From Larimichthys crocea (Eukaryota > Chordata > Actinopteri > Sciaenidae), in assembly GCF_000972845.2 (NCBI RefSeq), contig NC_040022.1, positions 17,203,865-17,267,864 on the forward strand: a stretch of 64,000 bases of DNA. Reading direction: 5' to 3'. Positions 1 to 12,800 of this stretch are shown here, one piece after another. Position 1 is the stretch's first letter; each line of letters begins with the position of its first letter. The position numbers and the translations under genes were made by a program. Under the pieces are notes generated by a model. The model searched no databases, was not told the origin of the DNA, and was given only the letters and a program-made list of their open reading frames with translations.

Positions 1-1304
1 TTGTCTCTGATTAAGCATCACATGCAAAAAGAAAACAGAACTGTTTTAGGGGGGAGGGGGGTCTAACGGGGGTCAGGTGAAGTGTTTGGTATTGTCACGT
101 TGGTCAGGATGAAGGTTGGAAACGGCCGTGAAGCCATCTAAAGGGAATGCAGGAGAGGGCTTCAAGGGGACAGAGTCAGTGTTTTTATCTTATTTTTGTT
201 TTATCATGTTCTTCTCACCGAGATGACAACCAGTTGACTTCCCAGTGCTTCAAGCTTTCTTCCCTTCAAAAACAGATAGGCAAGAGTCGATGAGGAGACC
301 TGTGACTGCTTATTTTACAAACTTACATGAGTTTAGACATTATAAACTGTGGAGGGGGCTGTTTTCGGGACATACTGGACACACAGACAGCAAAAAAAAA
401 ACAAAAACAAACCAACAGCCAAAAAAAAAGCCTTTTCTTCCAATTTCTTGCAATCCCATTAAAGCAGATTTGACATGCAAGCATTTGTGATGGAAAAAAC
501 AGCTGGTTGTGCTAATGTTTGGATTTTTACAACTGTAAATTGGACTATGGATTTTTTTTTTTTTTTTTAGATACACGCAACATTGCCTTTGAGCTTTAAA
601 ACTAAAAGACAGGGACAAAACATCCACCAAAGGTAGACCCCTCTTATCACTCTGTGTTGGATTTTTGTCCAATACAAGCAAATATGTGCAGGAATAGCTT
701 TGATACATCAAAATATGAAGCCATGAAAGAGAAAGCACGCCACCTAAACAGTACGGCCTTTTGGCTTCAGAGGGCTCTCCGGGAATCCAATGAAAATGCC
801 AGAAGGACTAGTTTCAAATTTGCAAATAAAGTTGAGACCGCAACTGTTTGCTGCAGCCAACCCATAAACCAATGCAGCACATGAATCTTCCCATGTGGGA
901 ACCTCTCAGCACAAGGAAGACAAGACGAGAAAAACAGAGACAGACAGGTATTTTTTTCATTAACGGGTATAGAACAGAAAACAGACTGTCTCAGCATCAG
1001 GACCAAAGTCTGTACTAAGATGTCTCATGCAATATGTTTGAATAATTCACAGTAAAGACTGAATATATACAGTATGCTCCTTCCTTTTTGTATGTAGAAT
1101 GTATTTTGCATAGTGAGACATTAAATTTGACCTTCAGTTTTTTAAGTTGCACAGACCATGTTCTTAAGTTTGTGTATTCAGGTAACTACATATATAAATC
1201 AAGAAAAACACATAGCCCTAAACAATACAAAACACTGTCCATCATGCAGTAGAGTGTCACAAAGAGGTACGAACATCAACAGTACGAGGTGGGAGTGAAC
1301 TTAC
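1..1304. other. pde4c intron
   Basis: This is the intron downstream of the UCR1 exon. I checked the minus strand for the following UCR1 exon and did not find it. Only short chance ORFs and an A/T-rich run near 550 are present. Confidence 0.6.
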
Positions 1305-1496
1305 AGGTCACTGGCAGTGGAGGAGTTTCTGGAAGGACCTTTTGGTGAAAGGTCAAAGTCAGAGTCGGAGCGGTAGAGGAAGGATTCCCGTCGCTGGCTG
1401 TGAGGAAAGTTGGCCTGTAAGACCAGACCAGAGCCAGGGCTGGTCTGTGGGTCCAGGGGGCTGCGCCCCACTGACAATCCATTCTCCACGTCAAAA
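1305..1496 (-). CDS. pde4c: pde4c UCR1 exon (common to long isoforms)
   Basis: This 192-bp exon encodes the start of upstream conserved region 1. The acceptor is pyrimidine-rich and ends CTTCTCAG; the donor is a consensus GTAAGT at 1304-1299. It contains RRESF, the PKA activation site of long PDE4 isoforms, and [14 protein letters not shown]. It starts with one base of a split codon and ends with two. The next exon (expected to read HGDDLIVTPFAQVL or similar) was not found in 1-1304 and should lie outside the window. Confidence 0.93.
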
Positions 1497-4400
1497 CTGA
1501 GAAGACAGAGAGGATTTGTTACGGTTAGATGACTCATTTTAGGAATAAAAAGTGCAGATTTATTTCATAGCATGGAAACAAAATGAAAGAAGCATCCTGG
1601 ACACCCACAGAATACATGGTGTCCTGTATAAACTTCCTGGAATCAACTAATATAGTTTGTCATCTGATTTTTCTTTGCATCAGGTAGGAATTATTAAAAC
1701 AGCTGTCAACAGTGATAATAGACTGACTGACTAGTCACTGTTGTGTCCTCTTGAACAAACTGATTTCAGAGAGAGTTGATTGCATTTGGTGATGAAAATG
1801 TTACGCTTGTCTGATTAACATATGAACTCCCCTGAAAAAGCAGACCAAACAATGTAGAAATCCCAGTATCTACTTCGGTAGAATGACTGGTGCTGCATCA
1901 GGAACAATAACAGGGAGAAAATACAACACAATACTCCAAATTTAAAAATATCACAAGCTATCATCGCTGGGTAACAACACTGAGCTGTTTTTATCTTTTG
2001 AACAGGAAATTGTGTGATTTAGAAGGAAGTGTAAGCCATTCTAAACCAGTCAGGACCAAAAAAAGAGCTGAAAGTGACAAATTTAGGAGGGTGACAAAAA
2101 TGATATGGGAGCGTGAAATGTGTGGGAATGCAGTTATCACACTGATCCGACAAAGTAGACTAAAATCAGCACTGTATTTACACAATGAGGGGGTGTTGAG
2201 AGCTACACACACTGCTTCTAATTTGGTTGGCTGCATGTCGATGATCCGAAGTGGCTGACCATTAGTATAACTGAGCCATTCACATCAAGGCGATGAGCTA
2301 CAACGAGAAGGTGAAGGCCAAAGATCTCTCCACCTGCTGCCTGTGAAGATTTAAAACCAATCAAGCAGAACAGAGACTTCCACCATACAACTTCCAGCCA
2401 CTCAGAAGAAGAAAAAAAACCCTGCGAACTACATGATGTAGACTTCATTAAAGGTGTGAGGCCTGCGTGGCTAATGTCATGCACATGAGGCGCAAGTGTG
2501 TGCGAACATCCAGAGGCATGTGAGTGGGGTGAAGGACTGTGAGCGAACATCGGGAATAAAATTAGCATCAGCATATTGACGTTGGGATCATGTGAGAGTC
2601 TAAAAATAGTTCTGGGTTCTGCGTTCAGGTGAGGAGGAGTTTCCCTTGATCGAACGCGACCCAACAACAGAGAAAAACACCAAATAAAGGCATGATGGGC
2701 CCTTTTGTTTTTTACAGTCTGGGCACGTTTCTGCCTTGATCCACATCTCTAGTTTCCCACAGCCCCTCTGCTCACATGCGAACCCGCAGAGACTCTGCTG
2801 TCAGCCTGGTGCTCCGTTTGGCAACGCGTCATCTTTTATAAACAGTCTGAGGAACTCCAGATTAGAAATCCACGCTTTAGCAAAACATCCATTAGCAGAA
2901 CGTGGAGGATTTTGGACCGGCGCATTCTAAGACACACATTCAGTCTTTTTCAAATAAATACAGGAGGGGGAAACAAGGTTCAAAAATAAAAAACTTCTGA
3001 AACCTGAGACAAATAGAGACTGTAGTTATGGGTGCGGGAGGGTGAGCTGGAGATGTCTGTTGATGATAAGTGTGGGAAATAATACAACACAACACCCAAA
3101 CCGTACAAATTCCTGGATAGAGTACTGAATACGCAGCACTAAATACACTGTGGAGCCATTTAGAATGATGAGGGCGCTATATGAAATGTTAAAGGTGAGG
3201 GATCACCAAAATGATCATCCTGAGGGAGACATGAATGTCAAATTTCATGGCAATCCTCCTGATAGTTGCTGAAATATTGGGTGGTACAAGATGATAAATC
3301 GGGGGGATCCACCAAAGTCAAAGCCATCCAATCGTGATGATGGACCAACAGGCTGCCATCCACAGAGTCGTGCCACCAGCACGGCTAAAAATAGGCGATT
3401 ACAGCTTTAATAGCATCAATATAAACATTTGAATGCTTTGAAGGCTGCAGCCTTCTACAGTGCTCTAACAGTAGGTATGCACCAACCGCAGCATGCAAGC
3501 ATCCCATTCATTCCTCTTTCCACTCCTTCCTCCAGTGCCCTCCTCCTACCCTGCTACCCCGCTAGGCTGCTGCATGAGGACAAGACGTTGGTGCGTTATT
3601 GGCTGTTACGTAACGCCAGCCGAACAGAAGCCTCCATCCCTCCATTCATGTGACAGATACAGACACGCTGACTGTGCTATACATAGCCAAGGAGAAGACT
3701 CGCAGGGGAGAGAGGGAGGGAGGGAAGGCAGGGAAAGGGGTAAAATAGGGCAAAGAGAGAGGTAGAGTAAATAAAAATTCAAAGGGGAAGAGAGCACAGC
3801 CTGTTCTGAGACACGTACATGAGGGTTTTTTAGGTTTTTATGCCGTGTGACTGGGCCAGTGAGACTTGAGCTGGTAGGGTGGATGCCTGCAAATGTACAA
3901 ACATGTATCTGACATGATCTGAGGTTTACATGTGTAAATGAAGCATTTATTGTTCGACAATGGGGCCACTTTATACACACCTGTAATGTGTATTGTTTTG
4001 ATCTGTAAGAACACACAGCATGCAGTTATGCACATGTAGCTCTCCATCTTCTCCCTCTCTCTTATGTTCTAAACCTCCCTAATGATGCTGCACCCCTGGC
4101 TGTTGTCCTGCATGCTCTGACCATAAATCCATTTCTATTTTTGTTTCTGCATCACGCTTCTGCCTCTATGCAGCTAAATTTAGCCACCCCATGCATGGGG
4201 AATAGACCGAGAGAGGCAGCGATGTGGCTAAAAATAGACTTTCAGGTAGAATACAGAGCCCTCCCTCTCCCACTCTCTCTTCTCCCTCTGCATCGCACAG
4301 CAGCAGATTCTTCCCTCCATTCATGAATATTTATGGAGAAGTTTCTATTTGAAGCTGCGGCCGAGCTAAAATTAGATCGCAGATCAAAATATCGCCCACG

Positions 4401-4518
4401 TTTTTCCCTCGCAGCCATTTCACTTCTAGTTTTCTTCTTTTTTTCTCAGGGGAGCGAGTGTAGAGCTCTGACTTACTATTTACCTTTTACTTAGACTTAG
4501 ACACACACGCACACACAC

Positions 4519-4585
<67 letters not shown>

Positions 4586-6052
4586 AATATTCCACCTCCC
4601 AGTAGTACAATCACTACAGGTTTATAAAAAAGACTTCAGTATACACAGTAGCATGAACACCAGAAGGTTGTTGCCAAGGAAATGACAAATGGGGAGCCAA
4701 ATAAACCAAAAATTAAAAAAATAAAGTGAAAATCATACTATCTATGTGAAGATACATTTTACGTGTTTATGTGTCGTATTGATTAAATTTTGAGGCCTTT
4801 TTTTTTTAACATTGTATTTTATTTATGTTATTCCTGTTACCGCTTGAAGCATTTACAACTAACTGTTGAGATGAATATGCAAATTAAAATTAAAATAGCG
4901 TTAAATTGTTAAATTAAAATGGTTTTCATATGGACTGATGTAGTTTTCGTTATCGCTTATATATTAAATACTATTAGATTATACTAAAAAATATATGTTT
5001 AATGACGATGGAGCGAATGTGCTGCAAATATGAAACCACAAAACTTCCACTGTGCACGACCTTTAGGCGTACACTTTGCAAAACACTAAATATGTCAACT
5101 GAGGCATTTCGTGTTTTCAAGAGGTCAAAGGTCAGCGTTCAGTCTAATCGTGCACGCTGTCCGAACAGGAAGCTCCCACAGAAGCACATTGGCTGGTCTT
5201 TCTATTGTCTTTGTGTCTTTCACATGCCAGCCAGTCGCACCCCCCCACCCCCCCGGCCGCCCACCTCTTCTCTTTTTCTCTGACACCCTCCTCCTCCCTC
5301 CCTCTCTCTCTCTCTCTCTCTCTCCCCTTTCTCAGTTACAGCCACAAGAGATATAAATAAACAGAACATTAAAGAGATTTCTTTAAAATAATCCTGTTGA
5401 GTGGGAGGGTGTTGTTTTAATAATACAGCAGATAAACGTGTTGGTGAGTGATGGCTGGAGTGTTGTTTGGAGAACTGAAATAAATCTATGAAGTCACTCT
5501 GAGGACAGACTCCCTCTACTGGGCTGCAGAGAGACTGCAAGAGCTGGCCAGTCTGGATGTTTCACTCCAGACAATGGAAATATATACAGTAGAGCCGAAG
5601 CAGTCGGTCAACTGATCGGTCGATTGACGAAAGAATTAATCAGCGATGAAGTTTTTGTAATAACTGTTCAGGTGATTTTGAAAGTAAAACATAAAACAAT
5701 TTGTTGGTTGCAGCCTCTCCAATGTCAATTTTTCTGTTTTTCAGTGACTTATTTGATAGTAAACTAAATATCTTTCAAATATTTCAAGTAATCAAACAAT
5801 CATTCAGAAGTATCTGTGTGATTAAACAACAATGAAAATGTCGCAGACCTGATATATTATATATACAGTTGGGAGAAAATTAACATCACAACAGGACATT
5901 TACTGAAATGTGTGCAAAATCACAGATAAAATATTCAAAACAAAAACTGATTAACTAATTTAGTTTTTTTTTTGTTCGTTTGTTTGTTCAGTTTGCTACA
6001 AATTATTAATTTAACATTTACATGGAAAAGGCCACACACACACACACACACT

Positions 6053-6095
<43 letters not shown>

Positions 6096-8692
6096 ATATA
6101 TACACACACACACACCTGATTACTTTCTGTAGTCTAAAGACCTAACTGCAGCCGACATTCCCGGGCATCATAAAGCCTTTTTTTTTGTTACAAAGAAAAA
6201 GTGCAAAGAAAGAGGTGTGCTACAGCGTTTGTTATTTAAGTGGCTGGCTGGTAAGAAGTGTGATTGATGGTAACCTGTCAGTGGCCCTGATACTCGACAC
6301 TCCGCCTGCGTCACCGCCTGTCACGGCAACGTCAATCCCATCTGGGGAGCATTAAAATACAGGAGCTACGGGGCAGAGCGAGAGAGAGAGAGACAGAGAG
6401 ATAGGCCTGTAAACCAGGGCAAGCTGTCATCTGAACCTTCATTCATCATTCCCAGGCCTTTGCTGTGACACAACCAGAGGTAGAATTTGTTACACCAGAG
6501 GAGACTCGCAGGATTGGCTCAGCCATTTATTCAAGAGCCGTTTATAAGAAGGCGGAGAGCATTTATTACATGTAACACAGATCTCGTCTAGTGACGCTTG
6601 AGAGTATTGTATTCCCTTCTATAATTTGAAATAATTTCTATTACGTGACAAAGCAGCTGAAAGTAAATGAAGAACCGCAGAACAAAATGCAACAAAAATC
6701 TAAAACTTTGTTTCCCCGCCTTGGTGTTGAAGCATTATAATCCGGGCTGTGCGTATCTGCACTGCACATGACACATGAAAGATGTTCTGGAGCAAACAAG
6801 GATTAGGATTGGCTTAATGAGACCACAAATTTCACACCAGCAGCTCAGCGTCCACACCCTGAAGCTCGACACATAGAACAGAGTGAAGCAAATCTGCCCA
6901 CATTAGAAAAACAGACTTTAAATAGTATTCTCAGAGCAATTTCAAATTCACAAATAGTGTTTTCTATGGGTAAACTACTGTGTAACACCAGAGTCACCAG
7001 TGTGTTTGTCCTGGGATAAAAGCAGTCTGGTTGTTTTTGCTGTGGCCCCTCACACACAGAGTGAAAAACCCTGTCTTCCTCTCCTTTCCTTTGTGACGTG
7101 GAGCAACCCGATGGAGGTGCTGTGTGTTTAATGTATGTTCAGTATACCTACATTAATTCACTAAATAATCCTTATTTAAGTCGTAGTTAAACTATATTAT
7201 ATTTCCGCTGACATACAGGTATCAAACATTTTTCAAATAATTATCAGCATTAAAAATGGTAGAAGTATAGTTTGACATTTTTTTTGGAAAATACACTTTT
7301 GCTTCCTTGTTGAGAAGTAACTGAAAAGGTCAATATCTCTCTCAGGTCTGTATGATAAATATGAAGATACAACAACAAAACAGTTAGCTTAGGATTAAAC
7401 AAACAAAACCAGAAATTTTTGCACTTTTTCTGTGCCTGTTTGTTGAAATTAAACTTAGATAACTAACTGTAAATACATCCTCCAGATGTAAAATACTGAT
7501 GTTTGTCTTTCCTTTAGTGAGCCTGAACTTGAAAATCAACCTCACTCGCAGACTGCAGAATAATGTGCAGATAAATGTGTATGATAAATATGAAGCCACA
7601 ACAAGTTGGCTTAGTTTAGCATAAAAGAAACAAAAACTAAAGTATAAAAAGGTAAAGTCGCTGTTGCACAGAGGATTATGTGTCAGACTTTATTTCTTTG
7701 GCCTGGAACAGTAACCTTCCTGGAGTTTTCACTGATCAGTGATCTGTCAACAAAATGTTTTATACAGTTTTTACATAGTTTTTGTAGCCATAAATCTATT
7801 GAGTGTGTTTTTTTTGTGAGATTTAGAGTTTCAGGTTTGGACAGTGCCAACAAAGCTAACCAACTTATGGCTGACATGAAAATGGTGTTAATCTAAGTCT
7901 AAGTCTAAGAAAATGAATAAGTATTTTTTCCAAAATGTCTAACTAATCTGAGTTATTTATCAGTGGTATAACTATTGCGTGGGCAGCAGCATGCAGGAAA
8001 ACATTAGATCTGGCTCCCAGCCCTCCCTGTTTGTTCCTGTTGTCTCTGTTACTCACTAATCCCCCTTGTTAAAAAACATGAGGGAAATGGCCGCATGCTG
8101 CATATATGCTGCAGATCGTCCTCAAAGCATTCAGCAAAGTAAAAGTGGAGTTTAGCTGTTATTATTTCAGAAAGTACTCATGAATAGAGACACAAACAAT
8201 AACCTTTTCTGGCATTGTATCATTTCACACCCGACAAAAACAGAGTCAATATGTCAATCTCTTTATGTCCAAATGATAACTATATATATAAAGATTGATA
8301 AAGTATAGACATTACGCAACTGCGATATCCCATGTATGTTCATTGTTCAAAATCAGGCAGCGAAAAATGAGAATGTGAGCCAATGTAGTGTTAGCTGACA
8401 CAACAGAAAGGCAGGAACACAGAATCACTTCAATGACCTTTTCATAAAACAAGTGCTGAACAGAGTTATGAGACGCTCTGTATGGAGCGAGTGATGTGAA
8501 AAAGGCCATATTGTTTCTCCTGTTTGTGTTTGGACAGGAAGTGTTTGACATAGGAGGAGGGAAACATATGATTTCCTTCATGAAGTAAGAGTTGGTTTGT
8601 TTAATTAATACAATGAACCCAAACCAACTCTTACTGTTAAAATAACATTTTTTGTTATTTTAAATCAGGCTGTCTTTGTTTTTCACAGAGAA

Positions 8693-8756
<64 letters not shown>

Positions 8757-9829
8757 TGGCAGTAACCTAACTGACTTGTTTCAAAACCAACAGCTGGTCT
8801 GTAAATTAAACAAGTGTGTGTGAGTGTGTGTGTGTGTGTGTGTGTGGTCACTGTCTTACTGTACTTATGTCCTTCCACTGTCATTAAGTCAAAAAAGTTT
8901 ATTTTGCTATGAATTGAACAGCTAAAATCAAGAGACAGACAGAAAAAGAAAGACAAACCTAGTGTCACTCCCTGTGTATGTGTGCGTGCGTGTGTGTGCA
9001 ATTATTATCATATGTGAACTGTATTCTCAGTGTTCCCTCTCTGATGGCTGTAATCACCGTCTCAGAGCCCAGCCCTTTTCCTCCGATCTTTCCTTTGGAA
9101 AACAACACCAAGCCGTCGTGACGCCTGCACTGCTGGACATGGACCGCGATGACCTCTGATGGTCTTAACAGTGTGAAAGAGGCTGATGAGGACAGTCTCT
9201 CTGTCGATAATCAATCAACTGATACAGTATAAGCACTTGTTTGGCACAGTATCGTGATCTGGGGAGGCGACCCTATCAGGTCTAGGTGTGCTGGTTTATC
9301 TCCCAGTGGCAGAAAGCAAAAAGAAAGACTGATTTGTCCGTTTTAAATGTATAAAAAAAACGTGATAACAGTGTTTTTCTCTCTTTCCTAAAAAATCTAC
9401 AGTTTGGTTTTAAGTTGCATAAACTCTTATCGGTTGTTGGGAAATTCTTGCATTCTTTTTGCGCCTGTTCTATAAAATTAGGCTCGGATAACCGAGCTTC
9501 CACTGTAAACGCATTCCCTCAGGGTGAAATACTGCTGTTTGTCTTTCCATTTGTTAACTTTAGAAATCAACCCCGCAGGCAGGCTGCTGAATAATGTGCA
9601 GACAGATAGCCGAGGACATCCTAAATGTTGTACATGCTGTTCTCTTTTACAGTGCAGACCATTGTTTAAACTGGATGTGAACTGTGGGTCAGACACGCAC
9701 AGTTTAATATGGTTTGTCAGTGTATGGAAGACATGCAGATGAGGACTATACATTTTTCTCTTTAAAGGACAATAGAGCGAGTGGCAGTGGTCATTTCAAT
9801 AAACATAAGTGAGTTGGAGACCAGAGGAG

Positions 9830-9877
<48 letters not shown>

Positions 9878-12800
9878 GAGTCTCTGTTATCCTCCAGGAT
9901 CGTGTAGCACAGCAACGAAAACAGTAAAGAATTGGAAGGAAATGAATATAAGTGGTGGGTCTGAAGGTGAGAAGATATATGAAGAGAAGAAGTGAGAGGA
10001 GGAGACAGAAAAGGTTCAGAACCTGGTCTATAAAAATGTTGTAACATGATCAGTGTGATCGCATCAATGGTAGAGCTTCTCGAAGACCACACAGATTAAG
10101 AAAGATATGTGTGACAAGCACTATGCTGAAGCCGTTTCTCACGGCAGCATCAAACAACTAGTTCCCTTGTCACTGTTGCCTTAAATGGGCAGGCATTTCT
10201 ATACTATAAATGTAGATTTAAATTTACATTAGATCATGTAGCTCTAACATGCTACGCAACAAGAATTTTAGACGTGATGTAAGTGATGAGTGTATAATAC
10301 TGAAACATAACGCTGATGCTGAAAGTCAGTCAGATGTCCTTGCGTGTATTCAGGCACCAAAAAAGTTGATGAGCTCAGTGTGGGTGTGATATTCACATGT
10401 ATTCATGTACTGCAATGAATGCAAACAAATATAATGTTTGTCATATTATTAAAGCAAGTGAAGAACACAATGTGGCGTATGTGTGCAAATGCAAGTGAAA
10501 CAAAGCAGAATTTTAATATTTAGCATCTTGCTTGAAAACAGGGTCGAAGTATCCCGATGCCAAATATTTCTGGATGTCTCAGGGGGGGAAAAAAAGCCAC
10601 AACTTCTTTCGACACAATGCATGAACACACAAATAGACACACACTGGCACATAATTGCACAATTATTCTGTCATACTGCACTTGTGTCTGGAAAGCTCAT
10701 TACTGGACAGTAAAGTTGTGAGGTTTTAGCAGAGCATTCGGTTTATAACGCCTGTCACACTGCAAACACTCAGCCACGACTTAACTCTGTGTGAGTTACG
10801 AATGATCACACACGTACGAAGCCCAACTTCACATCCAACTTCACATCCCACATGAGCCCAGTATGTGTGTGTCTGTGTGTGAGGCCTGCAACCCAACACC
10901 AGTGGACCTGTTCCTGCTGTTTGTGAGGCAGATAAATGAGGGTCCCAGTGGGCCAGACCACCATTAGAAGCCACTAATGATTTAAGAAATGCTTTGGAAA
11001 CACTTTTAGACACATTTATTACAACAAAATGCTTTTTGGCCGTGATGCCTCCTCCCCTTTGCCAGGTCCAGTGAGAGTTATGCTCCGTGGAGGGCATGGG
11101 ATGACTTAATAATTTCTGCATTAAGTTATGAGGAGACTCATGTACTGTGACTGAAAGCTCAGATTCATCACGGCTACACTGACCTGGCAAGTTTAGATAA
11201 TAATCGACCTCTGGCACAAATGGTCTGTGTGTCTATCTCTGGTTTGGCATCGAAGATATGAGAGCGTGTCCAACATTCACACTTCTGATTTTGATAAATC
11301 AACCAAGATGAAGATTTCGTCTTTCCCCTTGTTTACTCCCAGGTCAAACTGACAGGAGGGTATTGGGTTTCTAAGAAATATACTTTTAACGCTCAACCTC
11401 AGTTACGTCACTCACATGCAACCTGCCAAAACTGTCGTCTCTGTAAGACTCTTAATTCATATTAAATTACTTTGTGCATAAATCACACTCTCTCACTCCC
11501 AAAGACCCAACAAAGCTCATACTTGTATTTGCTGTCAATGGTTCATTTAGAAATAATCTTAGGATTTGTCCCTCCCCCTTCCTTGGCTGTCATACCTGCA
11601 TAAAGCTCTGTGTCATTACCACTTCGTTTCATACTGGCCCCTATGCAGACAGTGTTGAGAGAAATTAAATCGATAGCCTGTGGAAACATAGCAGGCTGTA
11701 AATGGTGGAAGAGCAGAGGAGAGAAATAACATGGCTCAAACGAATGGTGCTAATTAACTGGCATTTCATTTTCAATCTGACACCAGAATATCGTTTCTGT
11801 TGCCCGTTGTGGAAGAGGATCTATTTACAGAATATAGCAGAAAAGTTGTATGATATGCATAACTATGTTTTTATAAGTGTTCAGTTACCTGAAAATAAGA
11901 ATTGGTCTGTTTTTGTTACCTTAGAAAGAGCCTTTTATGTCTACAGAGGGTGAGAGTTTTCACATGTTTCTACAGTAGCCCACAATGGACATGCTAAATG
12001 CTGTTTCGAGATAGAGACTTTAATAACCACCGTAGTTTCTTCCTTCACACTTCACTGCCAGTCTTCATTGGCGGGTCGCTTCTTTAACACATTGCTGTTT
12101 AATAATGTTTATCATGTTCACCATCTTAGTTTAGCATGCAACACAAAATACAGCTAATAAGTAAGTTAATGGGAATGTCATCAGTACCACCAAAGGGGTT
12201 TTCTGTGGTGTTTCTTCAGTGTGGGGCTGATTTTCATGAACCTTGGTGGAAAAGATGTAGCGTGGGTTAAAAGAACCCATCACATTTTGGAGCGGATCTT
12301 AATCACGGATGAAGTATTTTTCACTTTTGTTAACGTTGCGAGATAGTTCAGTTGTAAAACACATATAGTGGTTGAGTTTGTAGATTTGAACATAGAAGAC
12401 CGCCTTAAGAAGCCCTGCGCCCTCCTGAATGCCGTTCTAGTTTCGCATGTATTTGTTTGTCCTGATGGTAGCGCTACAAGGAAAATCATTGCTGGCATTG
12501 CATCTGTTAGTTAAGTCTGGACCGACACCCTTGTGCTGCGCTGCTAGCATCGCTAAAAAGTTCTATCATGTTGTTCTGAGCTGCCAAATACAGTCAAATT
12601 AAATGTGCCTTCCAGTCTGCTTTCATAGCCTAAAACCAAATTTCAGGTTCATAAAATTGAAATCAAAGCTTAGATGAATGCAGCAGAACACATCAAAGCC
12701 AATAAGCTGCTACTGCCCCAGGTTTTCAGCGGGAATCCTCTTATCTGTCCTCATTTTGGAAAAAAAAGCAGGTGTTACCCTTTACAGCTGAAAGTTGAAA

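Noticed and set aside
340..738. 132-codon minus-strand frame at the left edge, considered as the next pde4c exon
   Set aside because: It lacks UCR1 continuation residues (LIVTPFAQVLASLR) and crosses homopolymers.
8705..9001. His/Thr-rich minus-strand frame with VCVCVCV end
   Set aside because: Translation of CA/GT repeats.
4501..9875. CRISPR-like regular repeats
   Set aside because: The repetitive tracts are dinucleotide microsatellites, and the genome is clearly eukaryotic.
10726..11217. Minus-strand frame beginning [13 protein letters not shown], superficially like the super-short PDE4D6 start (MPEANYLLS)
   Set aside because: Only the first few residues resemble it. There is no donor in the right place, and that isoform's exon belongs next to UCR2, which is outside the window.
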